NCBI RefSeq assembly: GCF_004342845.1
Contig: NZ_SLXB01000020.1
Coordinates: 1 to 64,000 of the forward strand
Direction of reading: 5' to 3'
From: Prevotella heparinolytica
GTDB taxonomy: Bacteria; Bacteroidota; Bacteroidia; Bacteroidales; Bacteroidaceae
DNA length: 64,000 bases
The number at the start of each line of letters is the position of its first letter. Position 1 is the stretch's first letter. Shown piece by piece: positions 45,490-53,938 of the stretch. The notes below the pieces were generated by a model. That model ran no database searches, had not been told where the DNA came from, and saw only the letters and a program-made list of their open reading frames with translations. The translations under genes were made by a program, and so were the position numbers.

Positions 45490-46530
45490 ATGCAGAAACG
45501 ACCTTTATTGGGGCTGACCCTAGCTGAATTACAAAACGTGGTGAAGAATCTGGGGATGCCTGGTTTTTCGGCCAAGCAGATAGCTTCTTGGCTGTACGAT
45601 AAGAAAGTGATTTCCATCGATGATATGAGCAATCTTTCGTTGAAGCATCGTGGGTTGTTGAAGGAGATTTATGAGGTTGGTGCCGAAGCTCCGATGGATG
45701 CCATGCGCTCGGTAGATGGTACGGTGAAATATCTCTATCGGACGGGGGAGGGGCATTTTGTGGAAGCGGTTTATATTCCTGAAGAAGATCGTGCCACACT
45801 TTGTGTCTCCTCTCAAGTGGGATGCAAGATGAACTGTAAGTTCTGCATGACAGGTAAGCAAGGATTCGCCGCCAATCTAACTTCCCATCAGATTATCAAT
45901 CAAATCAGTTCTTTGCCCGAAAGAGAGAAGCTGACTAATGTGGTGATGATGGGAATGGGCGAACCGCTTGATAATCTGGATGAGGTACTGAAAGCACTGG
46001 AGGTTATGACCGCCTCCTATGGGTATGGATGGAGTCCTAAACGTATCACCCTCTCTTCCGTGGGATTGCGGAAAGGATTGAAGCGCTTTATAGAAGAATC
46101 CGACTGTCATTTGGCCATCAGTCTGCATTCGCCCGTGCCTCTACAGCGCAGGGATCTGATGCCTGCCGAAAAGGCTTTCTCCATCACGGAGATTGTGGAG
46201 TTGCTAAGAAACTATGATTTCAGTAAGCAACGCAGGCTATCTTTCGAGTACATTGTCTTTAAAGGAGTGAACGACTCACTGACATATGCCAAGGAATTGC
46301 TGAAGTTGTTGCGTGGGGTAGATTGTAGGATTAATCTGATCCGTTTCCATGCCATACCGGATGTGGATCTCGAAGGAGCCGATATGGAAACGATGACTGC
46401 TTTCCGCGATTATCTGACGTCGCACGGATTGTTCACCACCATACGCTCTTCGCGCGGTGAAGATATTTTTGCGGCGTGTGGTATGCTTTCTACTGCCAAG
46501 CAAGAGGAGAATAAGGGCAAATTAATATAA
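45490..46530 (+). CDS. rlmN: Dual-specificity 23S rRNA/tRNA m2A methyltransferase
   Basis: RlmN is a radical SAM enzyme that methylates C2 of A2503 in 23S rRNA and A37 in some tRNAs. The 346-aa protein (start MQKRPLLGLTLAELQ; the upstream open frame adds 15 non-conserved residues) has the CxxxCxxC cluster as CKMNCKFC at about residues 112-119, the SAM-binding GMGEPLDN near 157, and the methyl-carrying Cys in FAACGMLS near the end. An N-terminal HhH-like RNA-binding domain precedes the barrel. The length is typical. It has its own promoter. Confidence 0.96.
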   Translation: MQKRPLLGLTLAELQNVVKNLGMPGFSAKQIASWLYDKKVISIDDMSNLSLKHRGLLKEIYEVGAEAPMDAMRSVDGTVKYLYRTGEGHFVEAVYIPEEDRATLCVSSQVGCKMNCKFCMTGKQGFAANLTSHQIINQISSLPEREKLTNVVMMGMGEPLDNLDEVLKALEVMTASYGYGWSPKRITLSSVGLRKGLKRFIEESDCHLAISLHSPVPLQRRDLMPAEKAFSITEIVELLRNYDFSKQRRLSFEYIVFKGVNDSLTYAKELLKLLRGVDCRINLIRFHAIPDVDLEGADMETMTAFRDYLTSHGLFTTIRSSRGEDIFAACGMLSTAKQEENKGKLI

Positions 46531-46599
46531 ATTATTAGCTTTGGTAGAAAGGATATTGTGCATTCTTCTTAGCTTTGTGAAAACTAAATTGACAGAGAT

Positions 46600-47655
46600 A
46601 TGAAAAAACACCTGTTTTATGTAAGTATGGCTCTTGTGTTGATGCTTTTTGCTGCATGCGGAAAGGACAAGAAGGGAGTGTTTACACCAACTTCCAGTGG
46701 TCGTGCGTATGAAGTTCTGGTGGTAGTCAACGCTGGATTGTGGGAACGTCCTGCCGGTAGAGCCTTGTTCGATGTGCTTGATTCGGATGTACCCGGATTG
46801 CCGCAGTCGGAACGTTCATTCCGTATCATGTATACCGATCCGGCTAATTATGATGCTACGTTGAAGATGATTCGCAACATCATCGTTGTAGATGTGAACA
46901 AAAGCCAGTACACTCAGCCCAAATTCAAGTCGGCAAAGAACGTCTATGCTGCTCCGCAATCTATCCTAACTATTCAGGCGCCTGATGAACCGTCGTTTGC
47001 CCAATTCGTGGAAGAGAACAGTCAGGTCATCATCGACTTCTTTACCCATGCGGAAATGAACCGGCAGATTTCGGTCTTGGAGGATAAACATAGTGACTAT
47101 ATCTCTACAAAGGTGAAAAGCATGTTCGATTGCGATGTGTGGGTTCCCGGCGAACTGACCTCTACCAAGCAGGGTGAGGGCTTCTTCTGGGCAGGAACGA
47201 ATGCAGCTACCGGTGACCAGAACTTCGTAATTTATTCTTATCCTTATACGGATAAAGAGACGTTTACCAAGGAGTATTTTGTGCACAAACGCGATTCTGT
47301 GATGAAAGCCAATATCCCGGGTGCCAGAGAAGGAATGTATATGATGACGGATTCCTTGATGACCGATGTGCGTCCCATCAGCGTGCAGGGTGAATATGCG
47401 CTGGAAGCTCGTGGCTTATGGCGTGTGAAAGGTGATTTCATGGGTGGCCCTTTTGTCTCTCATACACGCTTGGATAAAGCCAATCAGCGCATCATTGTGT
47501 CGGAGATCTTTATCTACTCACCTGATAAACTGAAACGGAATTTGGTTCGTCAGATGGAAGCTTCACTCTATACGCTGAAGTTGCCCGGTAGCAAGCAGGA
47601 AGGAATGGCTATTCAACTCAACACGGTTTCGAAAGATACAATAAACAATAAGTAA
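46600..47655 (+). CDS. DUF4837 lipoprotein
   Basis: The 351-aa protein has a lipobox in MALVLMLFAACGK (Cys near 20) and the conserved body of DUF4837: AYEVLVVVNAGLWERPAGRA, and RAYEV followed by IIVVDVNKSQY, then GFFWAGTN and RGLWRVKGDFMGGPF. The family is Bacteroidetes-specific, of unknown function, and predicted to lie in the periplasm, tethered by lipid. It leads a six-gene run with tiny gaps (DUF4837, pdxA, sigma-54 activator, lptE, TPR, secG). A TAGCTTTG box at 46570-46577 is its likely -7 element. Confidence 0.85.
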   Translation: MKKHLFYVSMALVLMLFAACGKDKKGVFTPTSSGRAYEVLVVVNAGLWERPAGRALFDVLDSDVPGLPQSERSFRIMYTDPANYDATLKMIRNIIVVDVNKSQYTQPKFKSAKNVYAAPQSILTIQAPDEPSFAQFVEENSQVIIDFFTHAEMNRQISVLEDKHSDYISTKVKSMFDCDVWVPGELTSTKQGEGFFWAGTNAATGDQNFVIYSYPYTDKETFTKEYFVHKRDSVMKANIPGAREGMYMMTDSLMTDVRPISVQGEYALEARGLWRVKGDFMGGPFVSHTRLDKANQRIIVSEIFIYSPDKLKRNLVRQMEASLYTLKLPGSKQEGMAIQLNTVSKDTINNK

Positions 47656-47659
47656 TAAA

Positions 47660-48757
47660 ATGGAAGATAACAAAATAAGAGTCGGCATTACGCAGGGCGA
47701 CATCAACGGAGTGGGGTATGAGGTTATTTTGAAGACTTTTGCAGAACCTGCCATGTTGGAGTTGTGTACTCCCATTATCTACGGTTCACCCAAGGTGGCA
47801 GCCTACCATCGTAAATCATTGGATTTGCCCACTAACTTCAGCATAGTCAACTCTGCATCCGAAGCCATTCATAATCGGTTGAGTGTAGTGAACTGTACCG
47901 ATGATGAGGTGAAGGTGGAGTTTTCCAAACCCGACCCCGAAGCCGGTAAGGCTGCGCTGGGAGCATTGGAAAAAGCCATCGAGGAATATGAAAAGGGCTT
48001 GATAGACGTGCTTGTCACTGCTCCTATCAATAAACATACCATTCAGTCGGAGGAATTCGCTTTTCCCGGACATACGGAATACATCGAACAAAAACTGGGA
48101 AATGGTGAAAAGGCGCTGATGATTTTGATGAAAGATGATTTCAGAATCGCATTGGTGACCGGACATCTGCCGGTGAAAGAGATTGCTGCGACTATCACGA
48201 AGGAGTTGATAGAGGAGAAACTGAGGATTTTCAATCACTCCTTGAAGCGTGATTTTGCCCTTGACGCACCTCGTATTGCTGTCCTGTCGCTTAATCCGCA
48301 TGCAGGAGATAATGGTTTGTTGGGAACTGAGGAGCAGGAAGTGATAATTCCCGCCATTCGTGAGATGGCTGCTCAGGGTGTGCTTTGTTATGGGCCTTAT
48401 CCGGCAGACGGATTCATGGGCTCGGATAATTATACTCATTTCGATGGCATTTTGGCAATGTATCACGATCAGGGATTGGCTCCATTCAAGGCATTAGCAA
48501 TGGACGAAGGGGTGAATTATACGGCGGGATTGCCGGTGGTGCGCACTTCGCCGGCTCATGGCACGGCGTATGATATTGCCGGAAAAGGGCTTGCCTCAGA
48601 AGATTCATTTCGACAGGCCATCTATGTGGCGATAGATGTATTTCGCAACCGTGTACGTGAGAGTGCGACGCGTGCCAATCCGTTGCGCAAGCAATATTAC
48701 GAGAAACGTGATGACAGTGACAAGCTGAAGCTTGATAGTGTAGAAGAGGATTTATAG
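47660..48757 (+). CDS. pdxA: 4-hydroxythreonine-4-phosphate dehydrogenase
   Basis: PdxA oxidises 4-phosphohydroxy-L-threonine in the DXP-dependent pathway to pyridoxal phosphate (vitamin B6). The 365-aa protein shows the family motifs: VGITQGDINGVGYEV at the start, a conserved APINKHTI near residue 116, PGHTEYIEQ near 135, LNPHAGDNGLLG near 213, and AMYHDQGLAPFK near 270, which contribute the metal-binding His and Asp residues. Length is at the upper end for the family, with a charged tail. The start lies 4 nt after the DUF4837 stop. Confidence 0.95.
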   Translation: MEDNKIRVGITQGDINGVGYEVILKTFAEPAMLELCTPIIYGSPKVAAYHRKSLDLPTNFSIVNSASEAIHNRLSVVNCTDDEVKVEFSKPDPEAGKAALGALEKAIEEYEKGLIDVLVTAPINKHTIQSEEFAFPGHTEYIEQKLGNGEKALMILMKDDFRIALVTGHLPVKEIAATITKELIEEKLRIFNHSLKRDFALDAPRIAVLSLNPHAGDNGLLGTEEQEVIIPAIREMAAQGVLCYGPYPADGFMGSDNYTHFDGILAMYHDQGLAPFKALAMDEGVNYTAGLPVVRTSPAHGTAYDIAGKGLASEDSFRQAIYVAIDVFRNRVRESATRANPLRKQYYEKRDDSDKLKLDSVEEDL

Positions 48758-48758
48758 A

Positions 48759-50009
48759 ATGACGAAAGCAGAGATACAACAAGTGAAATTACGTTTTGGT
48801 ATCATTGGCAATAACGAAGTGCTGATGCGTGCCATCGACATCGCCATCCAAGTGGCGCCTACCGACTTGTCTGTATTGATTACTGGAGAGAGTGGAGTGG
48901 GAAAGGAAAGTTTTCCGCAGATGATCCATCAATACAGCCGGCGTAAGCATGGGCAATACATTGCTGTGAACTGTGGTGCCATTCCGGAAGGAACGATTGA
49001 CTCCGAACTGTTCGGGCATGAGAAGGGTGCTTTTACCGGTGCCATTGGAGAGAGGAAGGGGTATTTCGGAGAGGCCAACGGCGGGACGATATTCCTTGAC
49101 GAAGTAGGAGAATTGCCTTTGCCTACCCAAGCTCGTTTGTTGCGTGTGCTCGAGAGTGGAGAGTTCATTAAGGTAGGATCCTCTAAAGTGGAGAAAACGG
49201 ATGTGCGGATAGTTGCCGCTACCAATGTGAACCTGGTACAAGCCATTGCCGAAGGGCGTTTTCGTGAAGATTTATATTATCGCTTGAATACAGTTCCTGT
49301 TCAAGTTCCACCGTTGCGCGAGCGTGGCGAAGATGTAGTACTGCTCTTCCGCAAGTTTGCTTCGGATTTTGCGGAGAAGTATCGTATGCCTGCCATTCAG
49401 TTGACGGAAGATGGTAAGCAGATGTTACTGACATATCCATGGCCAGGAAATGTGCGTCAGTTAAAGAATATTACCGAGCAAATCTCGATCATTGAAACCA
49501 ATCGTGAAATCAATGCAGCCATCTTGAAAGGCTATCTGCCCGAGCAAAACAATATACAACGTCTGCCTGCTTTGTTCGGAGTGAGAGAGAACAAGGGCTT
49601 TGGCAGTGAGAGGGAAATTCTTTATCAGGTGCTGTTTGATATGCGTCAGGATGTGACCGAATTGAAGAAGTTGGTGCATGATATCATGGCCGAACGTGGA
49701 ACGATGCCTAACTCCGTCGCTTCTGCTTCTGCTTACTATACGTCGGCTCCTTCGGCTGTGGTTCCTCCGGTAGCATCCGTTGTGTCTACTATCATACATC
49801 CCTCGGTGAAACCCATGACTTCGATAGATGACGACATTCTGGACACGGAAGAGTATGTGGAAGAGACGCTTTCGTTGGATGAAGTGGAGAAAGAAATGAT
49901 ACGCAAGGCGCTTGAAAGGCACCGTGGGAAGCGTAAAAGTGCAGCTCAGGACTTGAATATTTCCGAGCGGACCTTATACAGAAAGATAAAAGAGTATGGA
50001 TTGGATTAA
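48759..50009 (+). CDS. Sigma-54-dependent transcriptional activator
   Basis: This 416-aa protein is an AAA+ enhancer-binding protein that opens sigma-54 promoters. It starts directly with the ATPase domain: Walker A GESGVGKES near residue 47, the sigma-54-contacting GAFTGA loop near 90, Walker B GGTIFLDE near 110, sensor and arginine-finger residues (FREDLYYRLNTV), then a low-complexity Ser/Ala/Val linker and a C-terminal Fis-type helix-turn-helix (SAAQDLNISERTLYRKIKEY). It lacks an N-terminal receiver or GAF domain, so it has no obvious signal input and may be controlled by level or by a partner. The ATG is 1 nt after pdxA and its end overlaps lptE by 14 nt. Confidence 0.93.
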   Translation: MTKAEIQQVKLRFGIIGNNEVLMRAIDIAIQVAPTDLSVLITGESGVGKESFPQMIHQYSRRKHGQYIAVNCGAIPEGTIDSELFGHEKGAFTGAIGERKGYFGEANGGTIFLDEVGELPLPTQARLLRVLESGEFIKVGSSKVEKTDVRIVAATNVNLVQAIAEGRFREDLYYRLNTVPVQVPPLRERGEDVVLLFRKFASDFAEKYRMPAIQLTEDGKQMLLTYPWPGNVRQLKNITEQISIIETNREINAAILKGYLPEQNNIQRLPALFGVRENKGFGSEREILYQVLFDMRQDVTELKKLVHDIMAERGTMPNSVASASAYYTSAPSAVVPPVASVVSTIIHPSVKPMTSIDDDILDTEEYVEETLSLDEVEKEMIRKALERHRGKRKSAAQDLNISERTLYRKIKEYGLD

Positions 50010-50520
50010 GAAAATGGCGTCTGCCGCATTGTTGATAAGCTTGTTGTTACTGGTAAATTCCTGTCAGATGAAGTTTGGCCTTGCGCCCATTAGCTCCATC
50101 GATTATACAAGGGTGAAATCGATTTCCATTGCCGATTTTCAGAATCGGGCAGAATATGTATATGCACCTTTGGCTACGGAGTTTAACCAGAAAATGAAAG
50201 ACATGTTTATACAGCAGACTCGTTTGAAATTGGTCAACTCCGGCGGTGATCTTGATATAGACGGCGAAATAGTGGGTTATAACCAATACAATGAAGCTGT
50301 GGATGCCAGTGGCTACTCATCGAAGGTGAAAGTGACGCTGACGGTCAATGTGCGTTATGTCAATAATACAAATCATGAAGAAGACTTCGAGCAACAGTTT
50401 TCGGCTTTTCAGACATACGATTCTTCGCGATTACTCACAGAGGTGCAGGATCAGTTGATTGCTGTGATGGTGAAAGATATTACGGAACAAATCTTCAATG
50501 CGACTGTAGCTAATTGGTAG
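49996..50520 (+). CDS. lptE: LPS assembly lipoprotein LptE
   Basis: The 174-aa lipoprotein has a lipobox in SLLLLVNSC (Cys near residue 23) and the LptE family pattern YTRVKSISIADFQNRAEYVY...EFNQKMKDMFIQQTRLKLV. LptE plugs the LptD barrel and helps insert LPS at the cell surface. The gene overlaps the sigma-54 activator by 14 nt and is followed after 1 nt by a TPR gene. The N-terminal MDWIKK precedes a normal signal peptide. Confidence 0.9.
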   Translation: MDWIKKMASAALLISLLLLVNSCQMKFGLAPISSIDYTRVKSISIADFQNRAEYVYAPLATEFNQKMKDMFIQQTRLKLVNSGGDLDIDGEIVGYNQYNEAVDASGYSSKVKVTLTVNVRYVNNTNHEEDFEQQFSAFQTYDSSRLLTEVQDQLIAVMVKDITEQIFNATVANW

Positions 50521-50521
50521 A

Positions 50522-51349
50522 ATGATGACCTTTACTCATTTACAAAAATGGATTGAGCATCCTGATACATTAAACAAGGATACTTTGTACGAACTTCGCA
50601 CATTGGTAGCCCGTTATCCTTATTTCCAGTCACTCCGTTTGCTGTATCTGAAAAATCTTTATTTGCTACATGACATCAGCTTTGGGGCAGAATTACGCAA
50701 GTCTGTATTGTATGTGGCAGACCGGCGTGCATTGTTCTATCTCATAGAGGGTGAACGTTTTTCTTTGAAACCTGGCAAGATCTCTTCTGTCTTTTCCGAG
50801 GAGCTGGAGACAGAACCGAGCGTGGATCGTACTCTTTCTTTGATCGATGCTTTCCTGGCCACTATCCCCGAAGAGCACTCTCAGAGTTCTGAGTTGGATT
50901 ATGCCATGGACTATACTGCTTACCTGATTGAGGAGGACGAATCCTCTGAAGAACATTTGGAAAAAGAGATTGAAGTACCTCCTTTACGCGGGCATGAACT
51001 GATAGATGGCTTTATTCGTAAGAGTGAGTCGGAAACTATACCTCTGCTTGAGGTGCAATCCCTTTCTCAGGGCGATGAAGAGACAGCGGGTGATGTAGGA
51101 GTGGCTTCGGGTGAAAATGGGGATTTTTTTGATGAAGAGGAGAAGAGGAAAACGACTCCTGTAACAGACGAACTGGATGACAGCTGTTTTACAGAAACCT
51201 TGGCTAAAATCTATATCAAACAGCAGAGATATGACAAAGCACTCGAAATTATTAAAAAATTAAGTTTGAATTATCCAAAAAAAAATGCTTACTTTGCAGA
51301 CCAAATTAGATTTTTGGAAAAATTGATTATTAACGCTAAATCGAAATAA
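50522..51349 (+). CDS. TPR-containing cytosolic protein
   Basis: This 275-aa protein has no signal peptide. The C-terminal region has a tetratricopeptide motif (LAKIYIKQQRYDKALEIIKK) and the N-terminal half is helical with many aromatics; the middle is acidic and low in complexity (DEEEKRKTTPVTDELDDS). The ATG is doubled at 50522 and 50525. It sits between lptE and secG with 1- and 4-nt gaps, so it is co-translated; a protein-interaction role in export is plausible. I know this gene order from Bacteroides but no assigned function. Confidence 0.85.
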   Translation: MMTFTHLQKWIEHPDTLNKDTLYELRTLVARYPYFQSLRLLYLKNLYLLHDISFGAELRKSVLYVADRRALFYLIEGERFSLKPGKISSVFSEELETEPSVDRTLSLIDAFLATIPEEHSQSSELDYAMDYTAYLIEEDESSEEHLEKEIEVPPLRGHELIDGFIRKSESETIPLLEVQSLSQGDEETAGDVGVASGENGDFFDEEEKRKTTPVTDELDDSCFTETLAKIYIKQQRYDKALEIIKKLSLNYPKKNAYFADQIRFLEKLIINAKSK

Positions 51350-51353
51350 CAAA

Positions 51354-51713
51354 ATGTACTTATTATTAATTATCTTTATGCTGATAGCATCGGTTTTGAT
51401 GTGTTTCATTGTGTTGATTCAAAACTCTAAAGGAGGTGGTCTGGCATCAGGCTTCTCATCATCCAATCAGATTATGGGTGTGCGCAAAACTACCGACTTT
51501 TTGGAAAAGGCAACTTGGGCATTAGCATGCGCAATGGTAGTTTTCAGTATTGTATCTGCATACACAATACCTTCTTCTTCCGGTAAAGGTGGCGATGTTA
51601 TTATGGAACAGGCACAGCAAGAAGAGAAAACAAATCCTTATAATATGCCCGTGGGTACGGCAGCTCCGCAAGCGGAAACTCCTGCTGCTGAAACCGATTC
51701 TGCGGCTAACTGA
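51354..51713 (+). CDS. secG: Preprotein translocase subunit SecG
   Basis: This 119-aa protein has two membrane segments (about residues 1-22 and 52-72) separated by the conserved QNSKGGGLASGFSSSNQIMG loop of SecG. SecG aids the SecYE channel during SecA-driven export. The C-terminal tail is Ala/Pro/Glu-rich, common in Bacteroidetes. It closes the six-gene run and is followed by a hairpin with a T run. Confidence 0.93.
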   Translation: MYLLLIIFMLIASVLMCFIVLIQNSKGGGLASGFSSSNQIMGVRKTTDFLEKATWALACAMVVFSIVSAYTIPSSSGKGGDVIMEQAQQEEKTNPYNMPVGTAAPQAETPAAETDSAAN

Positions 51714-51741
51714 TAATAGGAATTTTACATTCTTTATATAA

Positions 51742-51775
51742 GAGGGTGTGTCTGAACGGTGCACTCTCTTTTTGC
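51742..51775 (+). terminator. Likely terminator after secG
   Basis: An imperfect stem (GAGGGTG with CACTCTC, about 10-nt loop) is followed directly by a T5 run. Confidence 0.55.
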
Positions 51776-51860
51776 GGGACGCGGATTGCACAGGACAGCA
51801 CGGATAGAGAAATAAGTTCGTGAATGCCGTGTAATTCGCGCCCTCTTTTATAAAGAGGGG
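51776..51860. repeat. CACGGAT-family inverted repeat plus second hairpin
   Basis: GGGACGCGGATTGCACAGGA on the left pairs imperfectly with ATGCCGTGTAATTCGCGCCC on the right (to 51843). A perfect 8-bp stem CCCTCTTT/AAAGAGGG at 51842-51860 follows. Confidence 0.6.
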
Positions 51861-51905
51861 TAATCCGGAGCTTTTAATTATTAACTTTATAGCAATACAA
51901 GAAAA

Positions 51906-53570
51906 ATGACTACTACGGACAAAATTCATCAGACATTGCGCGATTCTGCAGGAATGCGCTGGATGGTATTATTGTTTTTGGCTTTCGCCATGTTTTGTTC
52001 ATACATCTTTATGGACATCTTATCACCCATCAAGGACTTGATGCAATCTACTTGCGGATGGGATTCTACCGCATTCGGTACGATGCAAGGGTCTGAAACT
52101 TTCCTCAATGTATTTGTCTTTTTTCTTATTTTTGCCGGTATTATCCTCGATAAGATGGGGGTGCGTTTTACGGCATTGCTTTCGGGAGTGGTGATGCTGG
52201 TTGGCGCTACTATCAACTGGTATGCCGTGACTGAGGCTTTTCAGGGAAGCGGACTTGAAGCTTGGTTTAATAACAATCTGAATTATATTCCCGGTTTTGA
52301 TGAGTTGGGAATCTCGCCTTTCTATAAGGGTATGCCTGCATCGGCCAAGTTTGCCGCAGTGGGTTTCATGATTTTCGGCTGCGGTGTGGAAATGGCCGGA
52401 ATCACTGTTTCACGCGGTATTGTAAAATGGTTTAAAGGGCGCGAAATGGCGCTTGCCATGGGTTCGGAGATGGCGCTTGCCCGTTTGGGTGTGGCCACCT
52501 GTATGATATTCTCTCCTATGTTTGCCAAGTTGGGTGGGGTGATAGATGTATCGCGCTCAGTGGCATTCGGTGTTGTCTTGTTGTTCATTGCACTCATCAT
52601 GTTTATTGTCTATTTCTTTATGGACAAGAAGCTCGATGAGCAGACCGGTGAGGCGGAAGAAAAGGATGACCCGTTTAAAATCAGTGATCTTGGAAAAATT
52701 CTTTCCAGCGGAGGCTTCTGGGTGGTGGCTCTTTTGTGTGTGCTTTATTATTCTGCCATTTTCCCTTTCCAGAAATATGCGGTGAACATGTTGCAATGTA
52801 ATTTGGTATTCACGGAGGTTTCTCCTGAATCTTTTTGGGCTACCAATACTGTAACTATTATTCAGTATGGCATCATGCTGGTGGTGGCAGCGGCGGCTTT
52901 TGCAAGTAATTTCTCCAAGAAGGCCAACATGAAGTATGGCCTGCTGGTGGTGGCAGGTGTGGCATTGGTGTTGTTCTGCTACATGGGCTATATGCGTCAG
53001 AGTGCTGAAACGGTGTTTGCCGTATTTCCTTTGTTGGCTGTCGGCATCACACCGATATTGGGTAATTACGTAGACCATAAAGGTAAGGCTGCTTCCATGC
53101 TCGTGATAGGCTCTGTATTGCTGATTTTATGCCATCTGACCTTTGCGTTTGTACTACCGTTGTTCAAGGACAATGCAGTGGGCGGCATATTCATAGCTTA
53201 TCTCACGATTCTTGTACTTGGAGCCAGTTTCTCGCTGGTGCCGGCTTCCTTGTGGCCCAGTGTGCCCAAGCTGGTTGATGCTAAGATTATAGGGAGTGCG
53301 TATGCATTGATTTTCTGGATTCAGAATATTGGTTTGTGGCTTTTCCCATTGTTGATAGGTAAGGTGCTTGACAAAACCAATCCGCAGTTGGTGGAGGATT
53401 TGAAGAATGGACTGATTACGCCTGAAGAAGCAGCTGTGTCGTATGATTATACAGTTCCGCTGGTGATGTTGGCATGTTTGGGTGTTGCCGCTTTGGTGCT
53501 GGGTTTTGTTCTGAAAGTGGTAGATAGAAAGAAGGGCCTTGGATTGGAAGAGCCTAATATTAAAGAATAA
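51906..53570 (+). CDS. MFS transporter
   Basis: The 554-aa inner-membrane protein has about twelve membrane segments and the look of a major facilitator: RMVLLFLAFAMFCSYIFMD-like MRWMVLLFLAFAMFCSY at the start, a GIILDKMGVRFTALLSG stretch (motif-A-like between TM2 and TM3), and a second half beginning at FWVVALLCVLYYSAIF. Both halves and a long cytoplasmic loop with GEAEEKDDPFKISDL are visible. Substrate is unknown. It overlaps or abuts a PqqD-like gene at its 3' end. It has no recognised neighbour pathway. Confidence 0.9.
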   Translation: MTTTDKIHQTLRDSAGMRWMVLLFLAFAMFCSYIFMDILSPIKDLMQSTCGWDSTAFGTMQGSETFLNVFVFFLIFAGIILDKMGVRFTALLSGVVMLVGATINWYAVTEAFQGSGLEAWFNNNLNYIPGFDELGISPFYKGMPASAKFAAVGFMIFGCGVEMAGITVSRGIVKWFKGREMALAMGSEMALARLGVATCMIFSPMFAKLGGVIDVSRSVAFGVVLLFIALIMFIVYFFMDKKLDEQTGEAEEKDDPFKISDLGKILSSGGFWVVALLCVLYYSAIFPFQKYAVNMLQCNLVFTEVSPESFWATNTVTIIQYGIMLVVAAAAFASNFSKKANMKYGLLVVAGVALVLFCYMGYMRQSAETVFAVFPLLAVGITPILGNYVDHKGKAASMLVIGSVLLILCHLTFAFVLPLFKDNAVGGIFIAYLTILVLGASFSLVPASLWPSVPKLVDAKIIGSAYALIFWIQNIGLWLFPLLIGKVLDKTNPQLVEDLKNGLITPEEAAVSYDYTVPLVMLACLGVAALVLGFVLKVVDRKKGLGLEEPNIKE

Positions 53571-53574
53571 ACCT

Positions 53575-53937
53575 GTGGCAGATGAATATAGAGCGTCTCA
53601 AGGAAAGATTAGTCTGTTAGATGCTGTTCCGGTGCGCTGCGAACATATAATGACCGAGTGGGAAGGTGAGTGTGCTGTGCTCACCTATCCTCGGTTTAAA
53701 TACAGATGGGTGTGTCGATTCTTGTTGTCGAAAGGTATGTCGCCCAATATTCGTGTGACACTCGAAGAGCATGGTACAGCCGTTTGGCAACTGATAGATG
53801 GAAAGCACTCTGTAAGTGAAATTGTTTCCCTGCTTGCCGGACATTTTAAAGATGAAAGCAACTATGCTACGCGTGTCACTGCCTATGTGATGCAGTTGCG
53901 TAAGGACGGTTTTATCCGATTAACAGTCAAGTCCTGA
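53575..53937 (+). CDS. PqqD-like protein
   Basis: Starting at the GTG 53575 the product has 121 aa and does not overlap the MFS gene; an ATG at 53539 would add 12 residues but overlap it by 32 nt. The sequence matches the PqqD winged-helix fold: RVTLEEHGTAVWQLIDGKHS near the centre and YVMQLRKDGFIRL at the end. PqqD binds precursor peptides for radical SAM enzymes; no such enzyme or precursor is seen here, so it may have a different role, perhaps with the adjacent transporter. The N-terminal part is longer than classical PqqD. Confidence 0.75.
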   Translation: MADEYRASQGKISLLDAVPVRCEHIMTEWEGECAVLTYPRFKYRWVCRFLLSKGMSPNIRVTLEEHGTAVWQLIDGKHSVSEIVSLLAGHFKDESNYATRVTAYVMQLRKDGFIRLTVKS

Positions 53938-53938
53938 A

